64,000 nucleotides of DNA from Paraspadella gotoi. Taxonomy: Eukaryota; Chaetognatha. The notes under the pieces were generated by a model. The model did no database searches, was not told where the DNA came from, and was given only the letters and a program-made list of their open reading frames with translations. Positions 46,585 through 57,792 of this stretch are shown here, piece after piece. A program made the translations under genes and the position numbers. How positions within the stretch are numbered: the stretch's first letter is position 1; each line of letters starts with the position of its first letter. Location of the stretch: NCBI GenBank assembly GCA_051294375.1, contig CM119265.1, forward strand, positions 17,620,081 through 17,684,080, in the 5' to 3' direction.

Positions 46585-49500
46585 GGGTTTTTAAATTTTT
46601 TTTTAGCAGTTTTACAGTTGGGTTAACTCATCTCCTCAACGTGAGTGGTTCTTTGAAATTGGAACTGTATTGGGTAAGTAAGCGACGATGGTAAAGGAGG
46701 AGGTAAGGTTTATGAGGAAGGATTGCTCTCCCAATGCGTCGAATTTCATTGAGGAAATATGAGAGAAAGAAGAAAAGAGTTTGAGAAAAAAGAGAAAGAG
46801 AGAGCAGGAGAGGCATAATGACGATGTCAAACAGCGATTGTTTCGAGAAAGGAAATTAAACGGGAATTTAAGAAAATAATATCAAAATAAAAATGAAGGA
46901 GATATAGTTAACTTTAAAACATATTTTATTTTTTTGACCGAAAAATAGTCACGTGACTAGCGCGATGAATAAACTGGGAAAAGAAGGAAGGAAACAAAGA
47001 GGGTGAGTCAAGCGAGCGGAGGAGAGGTAAGGCGAGAGGTAAGGCGACCGAGCGAGGAAATCGAGGTGAGGACGCGCGAGTCACGTTTCTCGGTGCCGCG
47101 TCACGCGCCGCAAACAGGAAGTAGGTCAAGACGGAGGGTGAGGACGTCGAGGCGGAAAGGTAAGTTAAGTCTCTGTTTGCGCAACAAAGGTCAGTTAGGA
47201 CGGGCGACGGAGACGTTTGGACTTAGGCACCGTTTGTTCNNNNNNNNNNNNNNNNNNNNNNNNNNNNNNNNNNNNNNNNNNNNNNNNNNNNNNNNNNNNN
47301 NNNNNNNNNNNNNNNNNNNNNNNNNNNNNNNNNNNNNNNNNNNNNNNNNNNNNNNNNNNNNNNNNNNNNNNNNNNNNNAAAAAAAAAACAACCGAAGACG
47401 ACGACAACGACGTCGACGGCGAACGATGACAATCCCGTAAAAATCTTCCGAGTCACGATTTCATCGAGGCGCTAATGGGAACCCACGACATCCGGGCGCC
47501 TGACGGTTACATCCGGGAGAGAAGGGGACGGGAGGGGGATTTCGATTCCGGGTGGCGTAGCGAGTGGGCAGGTGTGGTTGAGTGTCAATGGTTTGAAAAA
47601 AAGAACAAATCCGCCGAGAATTTGTCGAAATGAAATCGTTTGGTTTTTAAGATTTATGAAATTGGAGAAAATATTTCTTCTTTAAAAATATTATACGATA
47701 TAAAAAAATATGTATAAAAAACGTACGATTGAAGTATCGTTATGATTGCAAGACCAGGCCACAAAAAAAAAATAAATAAATAAACTATTGAAAAACTTAA
47801 ACGGAAAATAATTATAGAAATAACAGATCGTGCAATAAGAAGATAAGTAGATGACTTACCTGCGTTTGAAGACACGAAGTGAGTGAAGCGGAGAAAAGAG
47901 AGAATGAAAAATAAAAGGAAGAAAAAACGAATAATAAAGGTTTAGACAAGTTATAAGTTTAAAGCATTTCATGTCGCGTAAACAAAGACAAAAAGTTCCC
48001 AAAATATTCTCGACGGCGACTGAGGCAAATCTCGGACAGACTTTCTCCACAAATGTCGAGCGGGATTAAAGACCAGACGACAGTAAATAAGTCTTCCACA
48101 TCCGGGACTCAAACCAACTCTGTTTTAAGTCACGTCTGGTGTTTTGCTTTAATTTATGACTTTCCCAAAGTAATTAAGATTATATATTTCTTAGTAAATT
48201 AAATTTGATTAAAATTAAATCGCTTATAAAAAGTAATTTTTTGTAACTAAGAGTAAGACGAACAAATTTATAATTTTATTGTTTTTTTTTTAATTGGAAA
48301 CGTTTACGAAATTTCAATTTCTGCTCACTGCTCACTCGTCGGGCATTTAAAGTTTAAACTCGACGACCCAAACTGGAGAGCGACTCGGGCGTTTATGGTT
48401 CTGGCCCCCGCGGCCTTTGAGATGAAAACTTATTTATGAGGTCGCCCCTCGGAAGCTGTGGGGTGAAGAAGAACGTTCTGACCCGGTTCTAACTTCTAAG
48501 TGAAGAGAAAGAGGCGGAGAGGAAAAGAGAAGAAAAAGAAAACGATGGATTGGGTAAGAAATGAAAAAAAAAAATAGGAAAGAAGAGACGGTAAAAGAGG
48601 ACGAGAGGACCAATGGTTTATGTTCATGGCCAGAGGCTACAATTTACAAAATCTTGGGAGTTTTGACCATAAATCACGTGACCAAGCGGGCCGACGCGCT
48701 AGCGAATTGGGGAGACAAGGGCCTCAAGCCATGAGAACCAAGTCTGACCGAGAGGCGGAGGCAATAAACGCCATGCAATTAGAGACAATCATAACGAAAA
48801 TTATTTCTTACTATTAGCTACAAACGTTTTTCGGCAGTTGCGTCGTTGACTTGAGGCCAAGGCGGAAGATACCCCTGGGATACAAGGTCGCGAGGGCCAA
48901 AATTCTTGGCCAAGAAGCCAATCCGATAAAGGATTCGCATCGCAGAGGCCAAACTCTTTAAACGGAGAGGCCAAACCTATTAACGGAGAGGCCAAAACCT
49001 CGGACCGTCGCTCCGCGTCATCGTTAAACGGGAAATTATGACGTCTTATTATCGTAAACGTCGTGAGACGCGTATTCGTTCCCGGTTTAGCGTCGTCTTT
49101 CTGCGTCGTCGTCGTCGTGTTGTCGTTGTCGCTGAATTGTCCTAGCTGTTGTCGTTGTCCTGGGTGGTCGTCTTGCAACGGATTAAAAATTATTAGGTTT
49201 AATTGGCCGAAGTTGAGCGTTATGTCTTTCTATGTAGGTGGTGTCGTTACGATATCGTTCACCGTACATTGCGACGTTGAGCATAGCACTTACTTATCTT
49301 AAAGTTAGGAGTTAGGCTTTCCTAGAATTATCAATTATTGTCGTAGTCATCCGCTCTGTTCTGAGTTGGTGCCACAGCTCAATGACCGCCATCTTGGTTA
49401 TCGTTGGTCGAACAAAAGATTCATCTGATGGACGATTTACAATAATAATCGTTGGTAGAGAAAAGAGAGGAAGAGAGCAGTGTAATTGTAATACATAGAA

Positions 49501-50363
49501 GGAGGAGAAGAGAAGTTAAAGTCAAACGAAATTCGAAAACACGAAGCATGACATTTTCCCTTTCTTAAGTTTTCGTTGCCCCATTAGAAAAATCTCGGAT
49601 TCTCTTCCTTCACTTTCTTATTACTCTCTTTCCTTTCCCCCCTGATCGGCTGACACTCCCGATCGGGCGACACTCTCAAGGAAATCTTTCCCTTCCCGAT
49701 CGGTTCACACTCTCGTCGAAATTTTTAGAGAGGCCACAGAAATTTTTATTTCGAGTTTTAATTTCGTCGCCGAAGGATTTTAAAGGCGAAACTCTCGAAG
49801 CCACGTAGAGGGAAGGAGCTGGAAGAGGGGCAGGAAAAGGAAAAGGTAGAAAACAGGATGTTGGATGCGAAAAGGAGAGAAAGTGGGCAAAAAGGGGGGA
49901 AGGAAAAGAGGGCAGGATGGAGGAGGAAGCTTCAAATTGAATCACGACGACAACAACGACCAGCCTCAGTTTCATTTATATTGCATTTATATCCAATTGA
50001 TGGCGTCCCAGGGAGCGGCAACGCGAAACCACGAAAAACCGGCAGCGGTTGGCAAAATTGAAGCGGCAGAGGACCAACGAAATGGTTCCTTCATGAATAT
50101 TAAAAACCTTTTTTTTTTCTTTTTTTTTTTCTTTTGTTTGGTAATTTTGATTCGGAACTTGTAAAGAAGTTCGCTCGACTCGGAGGGGAAGATGTAATTT
50201 TGAAGAACAGATTTTGAACATCTGTTTTGTGGCTGAAAACAGTTCGGTTGTCATTTTTTCTGCCGGCGCTGAGCAAATTGTTTCTTAGACAGTCAACTGT
50301 AAAACATTCGAACAACTTTGCGAGCGACGTTCATTTGGGAATTTATGCCGGGAGAGCCCATTT

Positions 50364-50411
50364 GTCTCTCTCTCTCTCATTCTCTCTCTCTCAGTCTCCT
50401 CTCTCTCTCTC

Positions 50412-50453
<42 letters not shown>
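50364..50453. repeat. CT microsatellite (right arm of palindrome 2)
   Basis: CT run interrupted by cattc, cagtc and catc; complementary to 33930-34062. Confidence 0.88.
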
Positions 50454-50457
<4 letters not shown>

Positions 50458-51030
50458 GTGTCGTTCCATTTTCGTGGCATTCCCACATCTCCCTTTTCAA
50501 TTTAAACCGGGAAACTTTTTCGGGTAAATTTTATGACCCAAAGAGAAAGAGAAAGAAAGAAAAAAAAAGAAAATAAGAAAAAAGAAGAAATTTGAGAGTT
50601 TTTTTTTTCTCTTTCTTTCCTTTTATCTCAGCAACGGTAAAAGGACCCAGCGTCATAACGGATGCGTCGTGGCAGATTTGTTACGTTCTTTTTTTTATTT
50701 TCAGTTTGCGTTTGTGCGCACGAGATTGAAAAAAAAAAATGTCGCGGATCTTCGCTCGCGGCGAAATGTTTTTAAATAAAGAAAACCCTTTATTCTTCAG
50801 TTATATCTCAATTGATTCGCGATGTATTTGAATAATCGACGCCGTTTTTCACTTCGTTTTGAGTCACAAGATGAAAAATTTTAAAAAAAGGAGAGAGACG
50901 AAAATAATGCGAGAAATTGAAAAGAAATACGATTTGATATAAAAAGAAAACTATAAAGACCAAGGAGACAAAGAAACATAAAAGGAGAAAAAAAGTACGC
51001 TTAAATAAGAACTATGTGGATCAAAAGGAG

Positions 51031-51060
51031 GGAGAGAGAGAGTGAGATAGTGAGAAAGAG

Positions 51061-51118
<58 letters not shown>
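51031..51118. repeat. GA microsatellite (right arm of palindrome 2)
   Basis: Nearly pure from 51059 to 51118; complementary to 33227-33312. Confidence 0.9.
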
Positions 51119-51120
<2 letters not shown>

Positions 51121-51369
51121 AAGTGGATTCGGAGTCTTACTTTAAGGATCAAAAACCTCCGCCCGAGGATAAACGACTTTTTTGTCAAAAAGTGAAACGG
51201 AATGATGACCTCGTTTCGTGAGTTTCACCGCTGAACTTCGGTGTGAGGATATTCACCTCAAAAACATTTATCTCGAGAATTTGATCTCCGGACCGTCGAC
51301 TCAGTTGAGACGGAGAATATACTTTGATGGATGGTATGCTGGACCGATTGGTTCTTTTATGAAATTCTT

Positions 51370-51503
51370 ACCACTAATATAAAAATTAATTTAATAAATA
51401 AGCTATCTTGCCCCTGACTTTGGACAGGCTTTGCTGGTTTAAGGCCTCCATCACTCTTACAAGATAATGACATAGCAGGTCCCTGCAAGCTTTCAATCAA
51501 GAC
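51370..51503 (-). repeat. Dispersed repeat, copy 2
   Basis: Inverted counterpart of copy 1 at the outer end of palindrome 2. Alignment between the palindrome arms ends at this repeat. Just beyond it, the text gactgtgagaga (reverse strand, about 51510-51525) is shared with the copy at 57770 rather than with copy 1. Confidence 0.65.
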
Positions 51504-51793
51504 TCTCTCACAGTCTTGTCGATTCACATTTTATTCATATTTTATATAATTAAACAGTTAAGTTATGCGTAAATGAATCAAAATCTTTCCACGCAAGTCA
51601 AATACTTCGCTTTCCTTTATCTCCTTTTGGCCATGGAACTTAACCGCGTCATTCTCGAAAAGCGAATCTCTCTCTCTCAAACGCACAAGAAGAAATTGCC
51701 GAAGAAAGAAAGAAAAAAAAATATAGAGAGATTGAGAGAGAAAGAAACAATGGAGAGAGGATTAGGAACGCGTCACGCGACCGCCTTTTAAAC

Positions 51794-51847
51794 GTCACGT
51801 GACATTCCGCTCGAATCACGTGATTACCCGGCCCCTTGTCACGTGAT
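51794..51847. promoter_or_regulatory. Three TCACGTGA-type E-boxes in 50 bp
   Basis: CACGTG occurs at 51796-51801, 51817-51822 and 51840-51845, each within a TCACGTGA or TCACGTGAT context. This is the high-affinity site of bHLH-zip factors such as USF, MITF/TFEB and Max. Spacing is 21 and 23 bp, about two helical turns. A Kozak-like ccatgg lies downstream at 51915, but its frame closes after about 15 codons. Confidence 0.45.
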
Positions 51848-53304
51848 GGGCTTCGAAGGGACATTAACTCGGTGGCCCGCTCCCGAGCGAAAAAAAAAAC
51901 AGTGTGTCGCTCACCATGGAGACCGGAACGCCGTCGACGACGACGAAGACGACGACGCCTTAAGAAAAAAAAAACGCGGCGTCGCCTTGACAACCAAAAC
52001 AAACAGCGTCTAGATGGAGGCGGGGGTCAAGGACAGGAGACGATTTAGAAGGACGGGCGGAGTAGTTACGTGGGCGTGGGGGTGGGGAAAGAAAAGAGGG
52101 GGAGGGTGGAAGAGGCTCGTGAGGAGGCGCGATGCTATTGACGGTCAAAGAAAGAAAAGCGAAAATGGTCGAGTGATTGACTTTTGCGTTTCTCTTTCTT
52201 TTCAGTCGTTGACTTCTGTTTATCTTCATCTTTGTTCGTTCTGGGTTTTTGCTTTCTTCTTCTTTTGAGGTTGGCCGGATTTTTTTTTTTTTTTTTCGTT
52301 CTCTTTCTTGATTTTGTTTCTTGGGTTTCTTGTTTTTTTTTGTTTCTTTGACTTAGTTTCTTTGTTTCTTTTATGTTTCGTACATTCGTTTTTTCTTATG
52401 AAATTGGTAAAACACAATATAAAATTATTTTATTGTTTCTTATAATCATTATTATTATTTAAATACGAAAGCCCGATTAAACTCTTTATATAACCATTAG
52501 ACCTTAGCAAATTTTAAAAAGTTTTTTACAGAATTTAGCACTATAGTACAAATTAGTCCCCTATATGCTACTAATTTTTTTCTATCTTTGTTTTTTGAAA
52601 AATCGATCAATAAGTGCTTGCAACTCTTCAAAATTTGCAAAAAAACGGTTTTTTTCATTAAAAATGATAGATATCTTAAAAAATATCAGTCGGAATCAAA
52701 TTTAATCTGCGTCAATTTAAAGAGCGGAAAAAATACTTCATTTTACATACTTTATTTTTAAAAATCCAAATAATACTTTTCCAATTATTGATGTTTAAAA
52801 AACTGAATTCTCGGCATTTTTAAGTCACATTTTTTAATTTTCCCTTTATAACTTTGAAAATAATATAAAATAAGGTATAAAACAGACTAAATCCTCAAGA
52901 GTAAACCTTGGGCTTTCTATTGGCGTAAATAGGTATTAGTAAAGTTAACTTGTCGAGATCACTGTATTCAGATTGATGACCCTCTTGGTCTCTTTTTACA
53001 TTTTCTATCTTCGTCATGACCGTGATAAAATTCACGTGATAAAATTCACGATTCGATCATTGTGACAATTTTCTTCTCTTGAATCACCATGGTCACTTTC
53101 GGATGACGCTGATTGGTGGTCGAAGACGCGGAGATTCGCGTTTGTCACATTTGGATTTTTGACGGGATGATCCAAAGGCGAAGATCCGAAGGGTCAGTCG
53201 AAGAGACCAACGCGTCGTCTGGTCAGGAGGGAAGAGGAAGAGGAGGAGACTTTATCTCAGCGGTGATAATTTTTCGGCGATGATGACAGAAGCAGACGTC
53301 GAAA

Positions 53305-53935
53305 ATGGCGGATGAGGAAAGAGGGAGGAAAGAGAGGAAGGAGGGGNNNNNNNNNNNNNNNNNNNNNNNNNNNNNNNNNNNNNNNNNNNNNNNNNNNNNN
53401 NNNNNNNNNNNNNNNNNNNNNNNNNNNNNNNNNNNNNNNNNNNNNNNNNNNNNNNNNNNNNNNNNNNNNNNNNNNNNNNNNNNNNNNNNNNNNNNNNNNN
53501 NNNNNNNNNNNNNNNNNNNNNNNNNNNNNNNNNNNNNNNNNNNNNNNNNNNNNNNNNNNNNNNNNNNNNNNNAGGAAGGAGGGGATGAAGGAGAGGAAGG
53601 AGGGGGAGGATATTTAAGAAATACGGGAGAGGCGAATGAACTGAGCAGAGATAGGGGAAGAAGAAGAGTTGGTTTACGAGAAGGAAGGACGAGAGATACA
53701 GAGACTGAAAGACACTTGGGATATTAACAGAAAAAGACAGAAAGGAAATGAGAGAGGATAAGATAAGAGAAAGAATTGTACAGAAAAAGAAATAAAGGAT
53801 AAAAGAAAGGAAGGGAAGGATAAAAAAGGAAAAGAGAGAAAGAAAAGGAGAGAAGTGAAAATGGGTCAGAGCGAGATGAGGTGGAGATGAAGTCGAAACC
53901 CGAAATCCGGAAGTTGATGAAACTTGGTCAACGCG
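53305..53935. repeat. Purine-rich low-complexity stretch with gap
   Basis: Long ggaagga/gaaaga-type purine-rich sequence on both sides of an N gap (53347-53572). The 248-codon minus-strand frame across it is Phe/Leu/Ser-rich and is a compositional artefact. Confidence 0.7.
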
Positions 53936-54105
53936 GATGAGGTGAGCGACCCGGAAAAGGTTTGGGTCACTTGATGGAGTCACGAGAAGGGTCACCACTA
54001 GAGTCGTTACCGTTCGAAGTTTACTAGATTCTAGATGTTTTTAAAAAAAATACTGTACTAATATATCTCTGAAATGACATTAATTAATGAAGTTAAAATA
54101 TCATA

Positions 54106-54106
<1 letters not shown>

Positions 54107-54155
<49 letters not shown>

Positions 54156-54173
54156 ACTCTCTCTCTCTCTCTC
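54107..54173. repeat. CT microsatellite
   Basis: Starts as ctctgt units and becomes a CT run with one aact break. Confidence 0.9.
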
Positions 54174-54854
54174 CTTTCGCCCAGAATATCCTTCATAATC
54201 CACGAATCCCCTAATGCGTTTGAACGATAACCGAAAATCCTCTTAACCGACGAAAAATTCCTCGTTATCACCGAAATCGACTTCTTAGGATTTTGCATCG
54301 CTCACAGTTCGTTGTCGGCCAACAGTTTTTCGAAGCTGACTTTTAAATTCGCCCGGAGTTAGCAATTTGAGAATGAAACTGGTAAATAAGGCATATCGTA
54401 AATTGACTCGTGACTATTTTTCGCCGTATTTTTTTATTCTTCTAAGAAGAGGAAAAATAATAAAGGGGAAATATTAAGTTTGATGATTTCTGAGGATGTT
54501 TGAAATTTTAACTTTCAGCCTTTGAAGTTTCGTTAAAATCGCCTGCCCCCCAGACAGCTTAAACAGAAAAGCACATATCCACGAGCGTCTCGTAGTTAAT
54601 AAGCATACAAGTTCCGTTACGAGTCGTCAAGAAAAATGCCGATCGCCGATAAGATTTAAGAAATGCCCCATTGCCCTGTAACAAAACCCTTTCTGAGATG
54701 ATCACATCTGATTGTAACTTTAAATTTACATAGACAATTATTCATTTTAAAAGTTATTTTGGTCATATCAATATAAAATTTATATATATTTTTTAGAACA
54801 ATAAATTTCACAGTAAAGTTAAACTTATACTTTTAGTTTTAGTATTCTCCTTAC

Positions 54855-55001
54855 CGACTCCTCTTCATCGGCAGAATGAGCATCGTTCCAAAAAAATGAG
54901 AAATTGCTGCCATTGCCTTTAGTCCTTAAGTCGAAAGAGGCGATGCTCAGTTGCTCACCCGCAAGGAGATTCCTCGAAATCCCGAGACCGACAGATCGAC
55001 C
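54855..55001 (-). CDS. Candidate coding exon with donor site, product unknown
   Basis: I do not recognise the product. Reading the minus strand out of the N gap gives about 49 non-repetitive codons with balanced composition (contains SIASFDLRTKGNG, NFSFFWNDAHSADEEES). A donor-like GTAAGG follows directly at 54849-54854 (minus strand), so the exon would end after the TCG codon. Without splicing the frame stops at about 54825. The N-terminal side is lost in the 272-N gap. This is among the more protein-like stretches of the window, but it is short and has no confirmed partner exon. Confidence 0.33.
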
Positions 55002-55423
55002 NNNNNNNNNNNNNNNNNNNNNNNNNNNNNNNNNNNNNNNNNNNNNNNNNNNNNNNNNNNNNNNNNNNNNNNNNNNNNNNNNNNNNNNNNNNNNNNNNNN
55101 NNNNNNNNNNNNNNNNNNNNNNNNNNNNNNNNNNNNNNNNNNNNNNNNNNNNNNNNNNNNNNNNNNNNNNNNNNNNNNNNNNNNNNNNNNNNNNNNNNNN
55201 NNNNNNNNNNNNNNNNNNNNNNNNNNNNNNNNNNNNNNNNNNNNNNNNNNNNNNNNNNNNNNNNNNNNNNNNNCGGCCGGTCCAATCATTCACCGAGTGC
55301 CGGATCCTGCGGCCGACCGGAAGTTGAGAGAGGAAGAGGAGGAGGAGAAGGAGGAGGAAAGGAAAGGGCGCGAAAAAAAGATCCGGTCCCGGGAATCGGG
55401 CCTCGAGCTCTCCACGGGCTCCA

Positions 55424-55469
55424 GAGAGAGAGAGAGAGAGAGAGAGTGAGAGAGAGAGAGAGAGAGAGA
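55424..55469. repeat. GA microsatellite
   Basis: GA run with one gtga break near 55446. Confidence 0.9.
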
Positions 55470-55565
55470 ACGAACGAGCGACGGCGTACAAAAGGCGTCT
55501 CTGCCCGCTAATGACGTACGGCTTAGTCCGCCTGACCGCCAAATGACCAGATAAGAAGACGCGAT

Positions 55566-55587
55566 CACGTGACCGAGCGGTCACGTG
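55566..55587. promoter_or_regulatory. Pair of CACGTG E-boxes 16 bp apart
   Basis: CACGTG at 55566-55571 and 55582-55587, lying between gagcggtc-type GC-rich sequence. A possible bHLH-zip target; no start site is recognised. Confidence 0.35.
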
Positions 55588-55998
55588 GACGCCTGATCCT
55601 TCGCGGGCGCGGGGATGTCCCCTTTGAGCGCCTCTGTGCTCACCCTTTTAGGGACTGTTTTAATCGNNNNNNNNNNNNNNNNNNNNNNNNNNNNNNNNNN
55701 NNNNNNNNNNNNNNNNNNNNNNNNNNNNNNNNNNNNNNNNNNNNNNNNNNNNNNNNNNNNNNNNNNNNNNNNNNNNNNNNNNNNNNNNNNNNNNNNNNNN
55801 NNNNNNNNNNNNNNNNNNNNNNNNNNNNNNNNNNNNNNNNNNNNNNNNNNNNNNNNNNNNNNNNNNNNNNNNNNNNNNNNNNNNNNNNNNNNNNTCTCCG
55901 CGAAGAAGGGAGAATGGGTTAAGTGAAGTGGGAGCGAGACTTTTCTATTGAAAACCTCACGACGGCGGCTGTTTTTAGTTCACTCTTAAATAAATCGA

Positions 55999-56134
55999 TT
56001 ATTGATTAAAAACGTCGAATTTGGGATCAAATGCAGTATATTTTTTTTCTTATTTTATTCTTTTATTATTTGGTTTTCAATTAAAAAAAAATATACTGCA
56101 CTTGATCCCAAATTCGACGTTTTTAATCAATAAT
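55999..56134. repeat. Long near-perfect hairpin, about 50-bp stem
   Basis: The left stem (55999-56049) is complementary to the right stem (56083-56134) with only one clear mismatch in the non-homopolymer part (caaatgcag against caagtgcag), around an AT-rich loop of about 33 bp. An outer inverted word tttagttcact / agtgaactaaa occurs at about 55975-55985 and 56222-56232. The structure fits a foldback or MITE-like element, or a long stem-loop transcript of the small-RNA precursor type. No homology could be checked. Confidence 0.75.
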
Positions 56135-56682
56135 TAAACAGTGCATGCGATGACTCTACAAACTCAAATCGATTATTTTTCGGTGAACTTTCTAAAATTT
56201 CCAAAAAAGAAAAGAACAGCCAAGTGAACTAAATTTCGACTTCAAACGACGACAAGATCTTCAAAAATTACGGACGACGTCAGGAATTGTCAAGAAAAAA
56301 GAAGATTCGCGCCAAAGATCATTTTTCAGCATTCGCGCCATCTTGCAGCCGTCGGCGCCAACGACGAGGAAAACAAATGAACACGGAATTCCCGTCGACC
56401 CGTGGCTCGTCGCCGTCGCCGTCGCCCGTCGAGCCTCGAGGATGACAAATCACCGAGACTTCACTAATTTCAGATTCTCCCTCTTTTTTCCTTTAGTTTC
56501 ACCCAAATTAAAAGTGAACGCCGCCTTTGCCGCCGTCGCCGTAGCTGTCCCCCTCGATTTTTCAACCCCATCTATCGGTAAATTGTTCTTAAACTTTCAT
56601 GTTCGAACGAGATTAAATTAAGAAGAATTTATAAGTTGTGGAGAAAAGACTTGTTTGGAGATTTCTGTATGAAATACAGACC

Positions 56683-56757
56683 TTAAACCACCAAAGCCTT
56701 TCCAAAAGCAAGGTAGCTTATTTATTAAATTACTGGATAATCTTTATATTGGTTGTA
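56683..56757 (+). repeat. Dispersed repeat, copy 3 (partial)
   Basis: Contains ccttaaaccaccaaagcc and gtagcttatttattaaatta, matching copies 1 and 2. The first part of the element (cttgcaggg) is missing. Confidence 0.6.
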
Positions 56758-56960
56758 TATTGGGAACCTTGATTTTACCCTTTCAACCCCCAATCCCCAG
56801 TCCCCCAACTTTGTCAAGCTTGCCTCCAACAACCACCATTCCACCCCGATTTCTCTCGTGGGCGGGAAAAGGGGTCGCGCCTCTTTTATCTCAACTTTAA
56901 GTTTCAGTTTTGTTAATTACTTTCTTTTTCGGTCTTCCTCGAGCAAAGAAGAAGAACCGA

Positions 56961-57022
56961 CCAATCATAGGACGAGAATTCGACGCCTTCGTCTCGAACA
57001 CACCAATAGGAAGACGAGAATT
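56961..57022 (+). promoter_or_regulatory. Two CCAAT-containing 20-bp direct repeats
   Basis: Near-identical 20-base words begin with CCAAT at 56961 and 57003 and both end in gacgagaatt. Start spacing is 42 bp, four helical turns. Could be an NF-Y-bound promoter fragment; no start site is recognised. Confidence 0.35.
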
Positions 57023-57327
57023 TCTTTTCGAGCTGGAGAGAGACGAGGCACCGCCGCGAGGCACAATTAATGTAGAATGCCGTTCATTTATCATAGAAGA
57101 CAAGTCTTTGGAAGGGTGAGGGNNNNNNNNNNNNNNNNNNNNNNNNNNNNNNNNNNNNNNNNNNNNNNNNNNNNNNNNNNNNNNNNNNNNNNNNNNNNNN
57201 NNNNNNNNNNNNNNNNNNNNNNNNNNNNNNNNNNNNNNNNNNNNNNNNNNNNNNNNNNNNNNNNNNNNNNNNNNNNNNNNNNNNNNNNNNNNNNNNNNNN
57301 NNNNNNNNNNNNNNNNNNNNNNNNNNN

Positions 57328-57540
57328 AGATCATCAGAGTATTTTAACACTTTCGTAACAGTAGCTTCTTGTATTTTGATGTTATTGGGGAGTTCAATAT
57401 AGTATTTCTTGACATAATACCCCAGGGAGTGTTCGTTTTATACGATTGAAATAGTTCTTAAAAATATTAATCATTGATAGGGAAGCCAGGTACTCTGGAT
57501 GTTGATTAACTAGAATGTGAGAGATTGAAAACTTGCAGGG
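57328..57540 (+). repeat. Direct duplication, unit 1 (213 bp)
   Basis: Begins agatcatcagagtatttt, follows a 205-N gap and ends in gaaaacttgcaggg beside a 10-N gap. About six substitutions and no indels against unit 2, roughly 97 percent identity. Its last bases are the start of the dispersed repeat. Confidence 0.88.
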
Positions 57541-57579
57541 NNNNNNNNNNTTGAATGTTTAATGTTTATAGTAAATTTA

Positions 57580-57792
57580 AGATCATCAGAGTATTTTAAC
57601 ACTTTCGTAACAGTTGCTTCTTGTATTTTGATGTTATTGGGGAGTTCAATATCGTATTTATTGACATAATACCCCAGGAAGTGGTCGTTTTATACGATTG
57701 AAATAGTTCTTAAAAATATTAATCATTGATAGGGAAGCCAGGTACTCTGGATGTTGATTAACTAGACTGTGAGAGATTGAAAACTTGCAGGG
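57580..57792 (+). repeat. Direct duplication, unit 2 (213 bp)
   Basis: Second copy, continuing without interruption into the dispersed repeat. The absence of indels contrasts with the noisy duplications elsewhere in the window. Confidence 0.88.

Larger units (their letters stand above)
41978..51503 (-). repeat. Inverted duplication 2, right arm
   Basis: Reverse complement of 32840-41625 with an additional block (43682-46050) absent from the left arm and unsequenced gaps at 45484-45508, 45601-45969 and 47240-47378. Outside alignable blocks, 46220-46920 and 47605-48275 differ from the left arm. Apart from the alanine-rich candidate listed separately, I see no gene. Confidence 0.88.
51504..55998. 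other. Single-copy region between palindromes
   Basis: Holds a CACGTG cluster (51796-51845), a Thr/Asp trinucleotide stretch (51930-51960), T-rich sequence (52190-52440), an AT-rich block (52440-52960) with no recognisable element, a purine-rich stretch with a 226-N gap (53347-53572), a CT tract (54107-54173), a candidate minus-strand exon beside a 272-N gap (55002-55273), a GA tract (55424-55469), a CACGTG pair and a 228-N gap (55667-55894). No full gene could be assembled. Confidence 0.55.
56135..57327. other. Single-copy stretch with CCAAT repeat and gap
   Basis: Contains gccgtcgcc triplets (56410-56440 and 56525-56550), a dispersed repeat piece, a pair of CCAAT-containing direct repeats (56961-57022) and a 205-N gap (57123-57327). 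A 92-codon frame (56343-56621) is made largely of the GTC/GCC triplets, and I do not call it a gene. Confidence 0.5.

Noticed and set aside
51915-51962. Kozak-like start codon after the CACGTG cluster
   Set aside because: The frame closes after about 15 codons made mostly of Thr and Lys triplets, and no donor site is visible before the stop.
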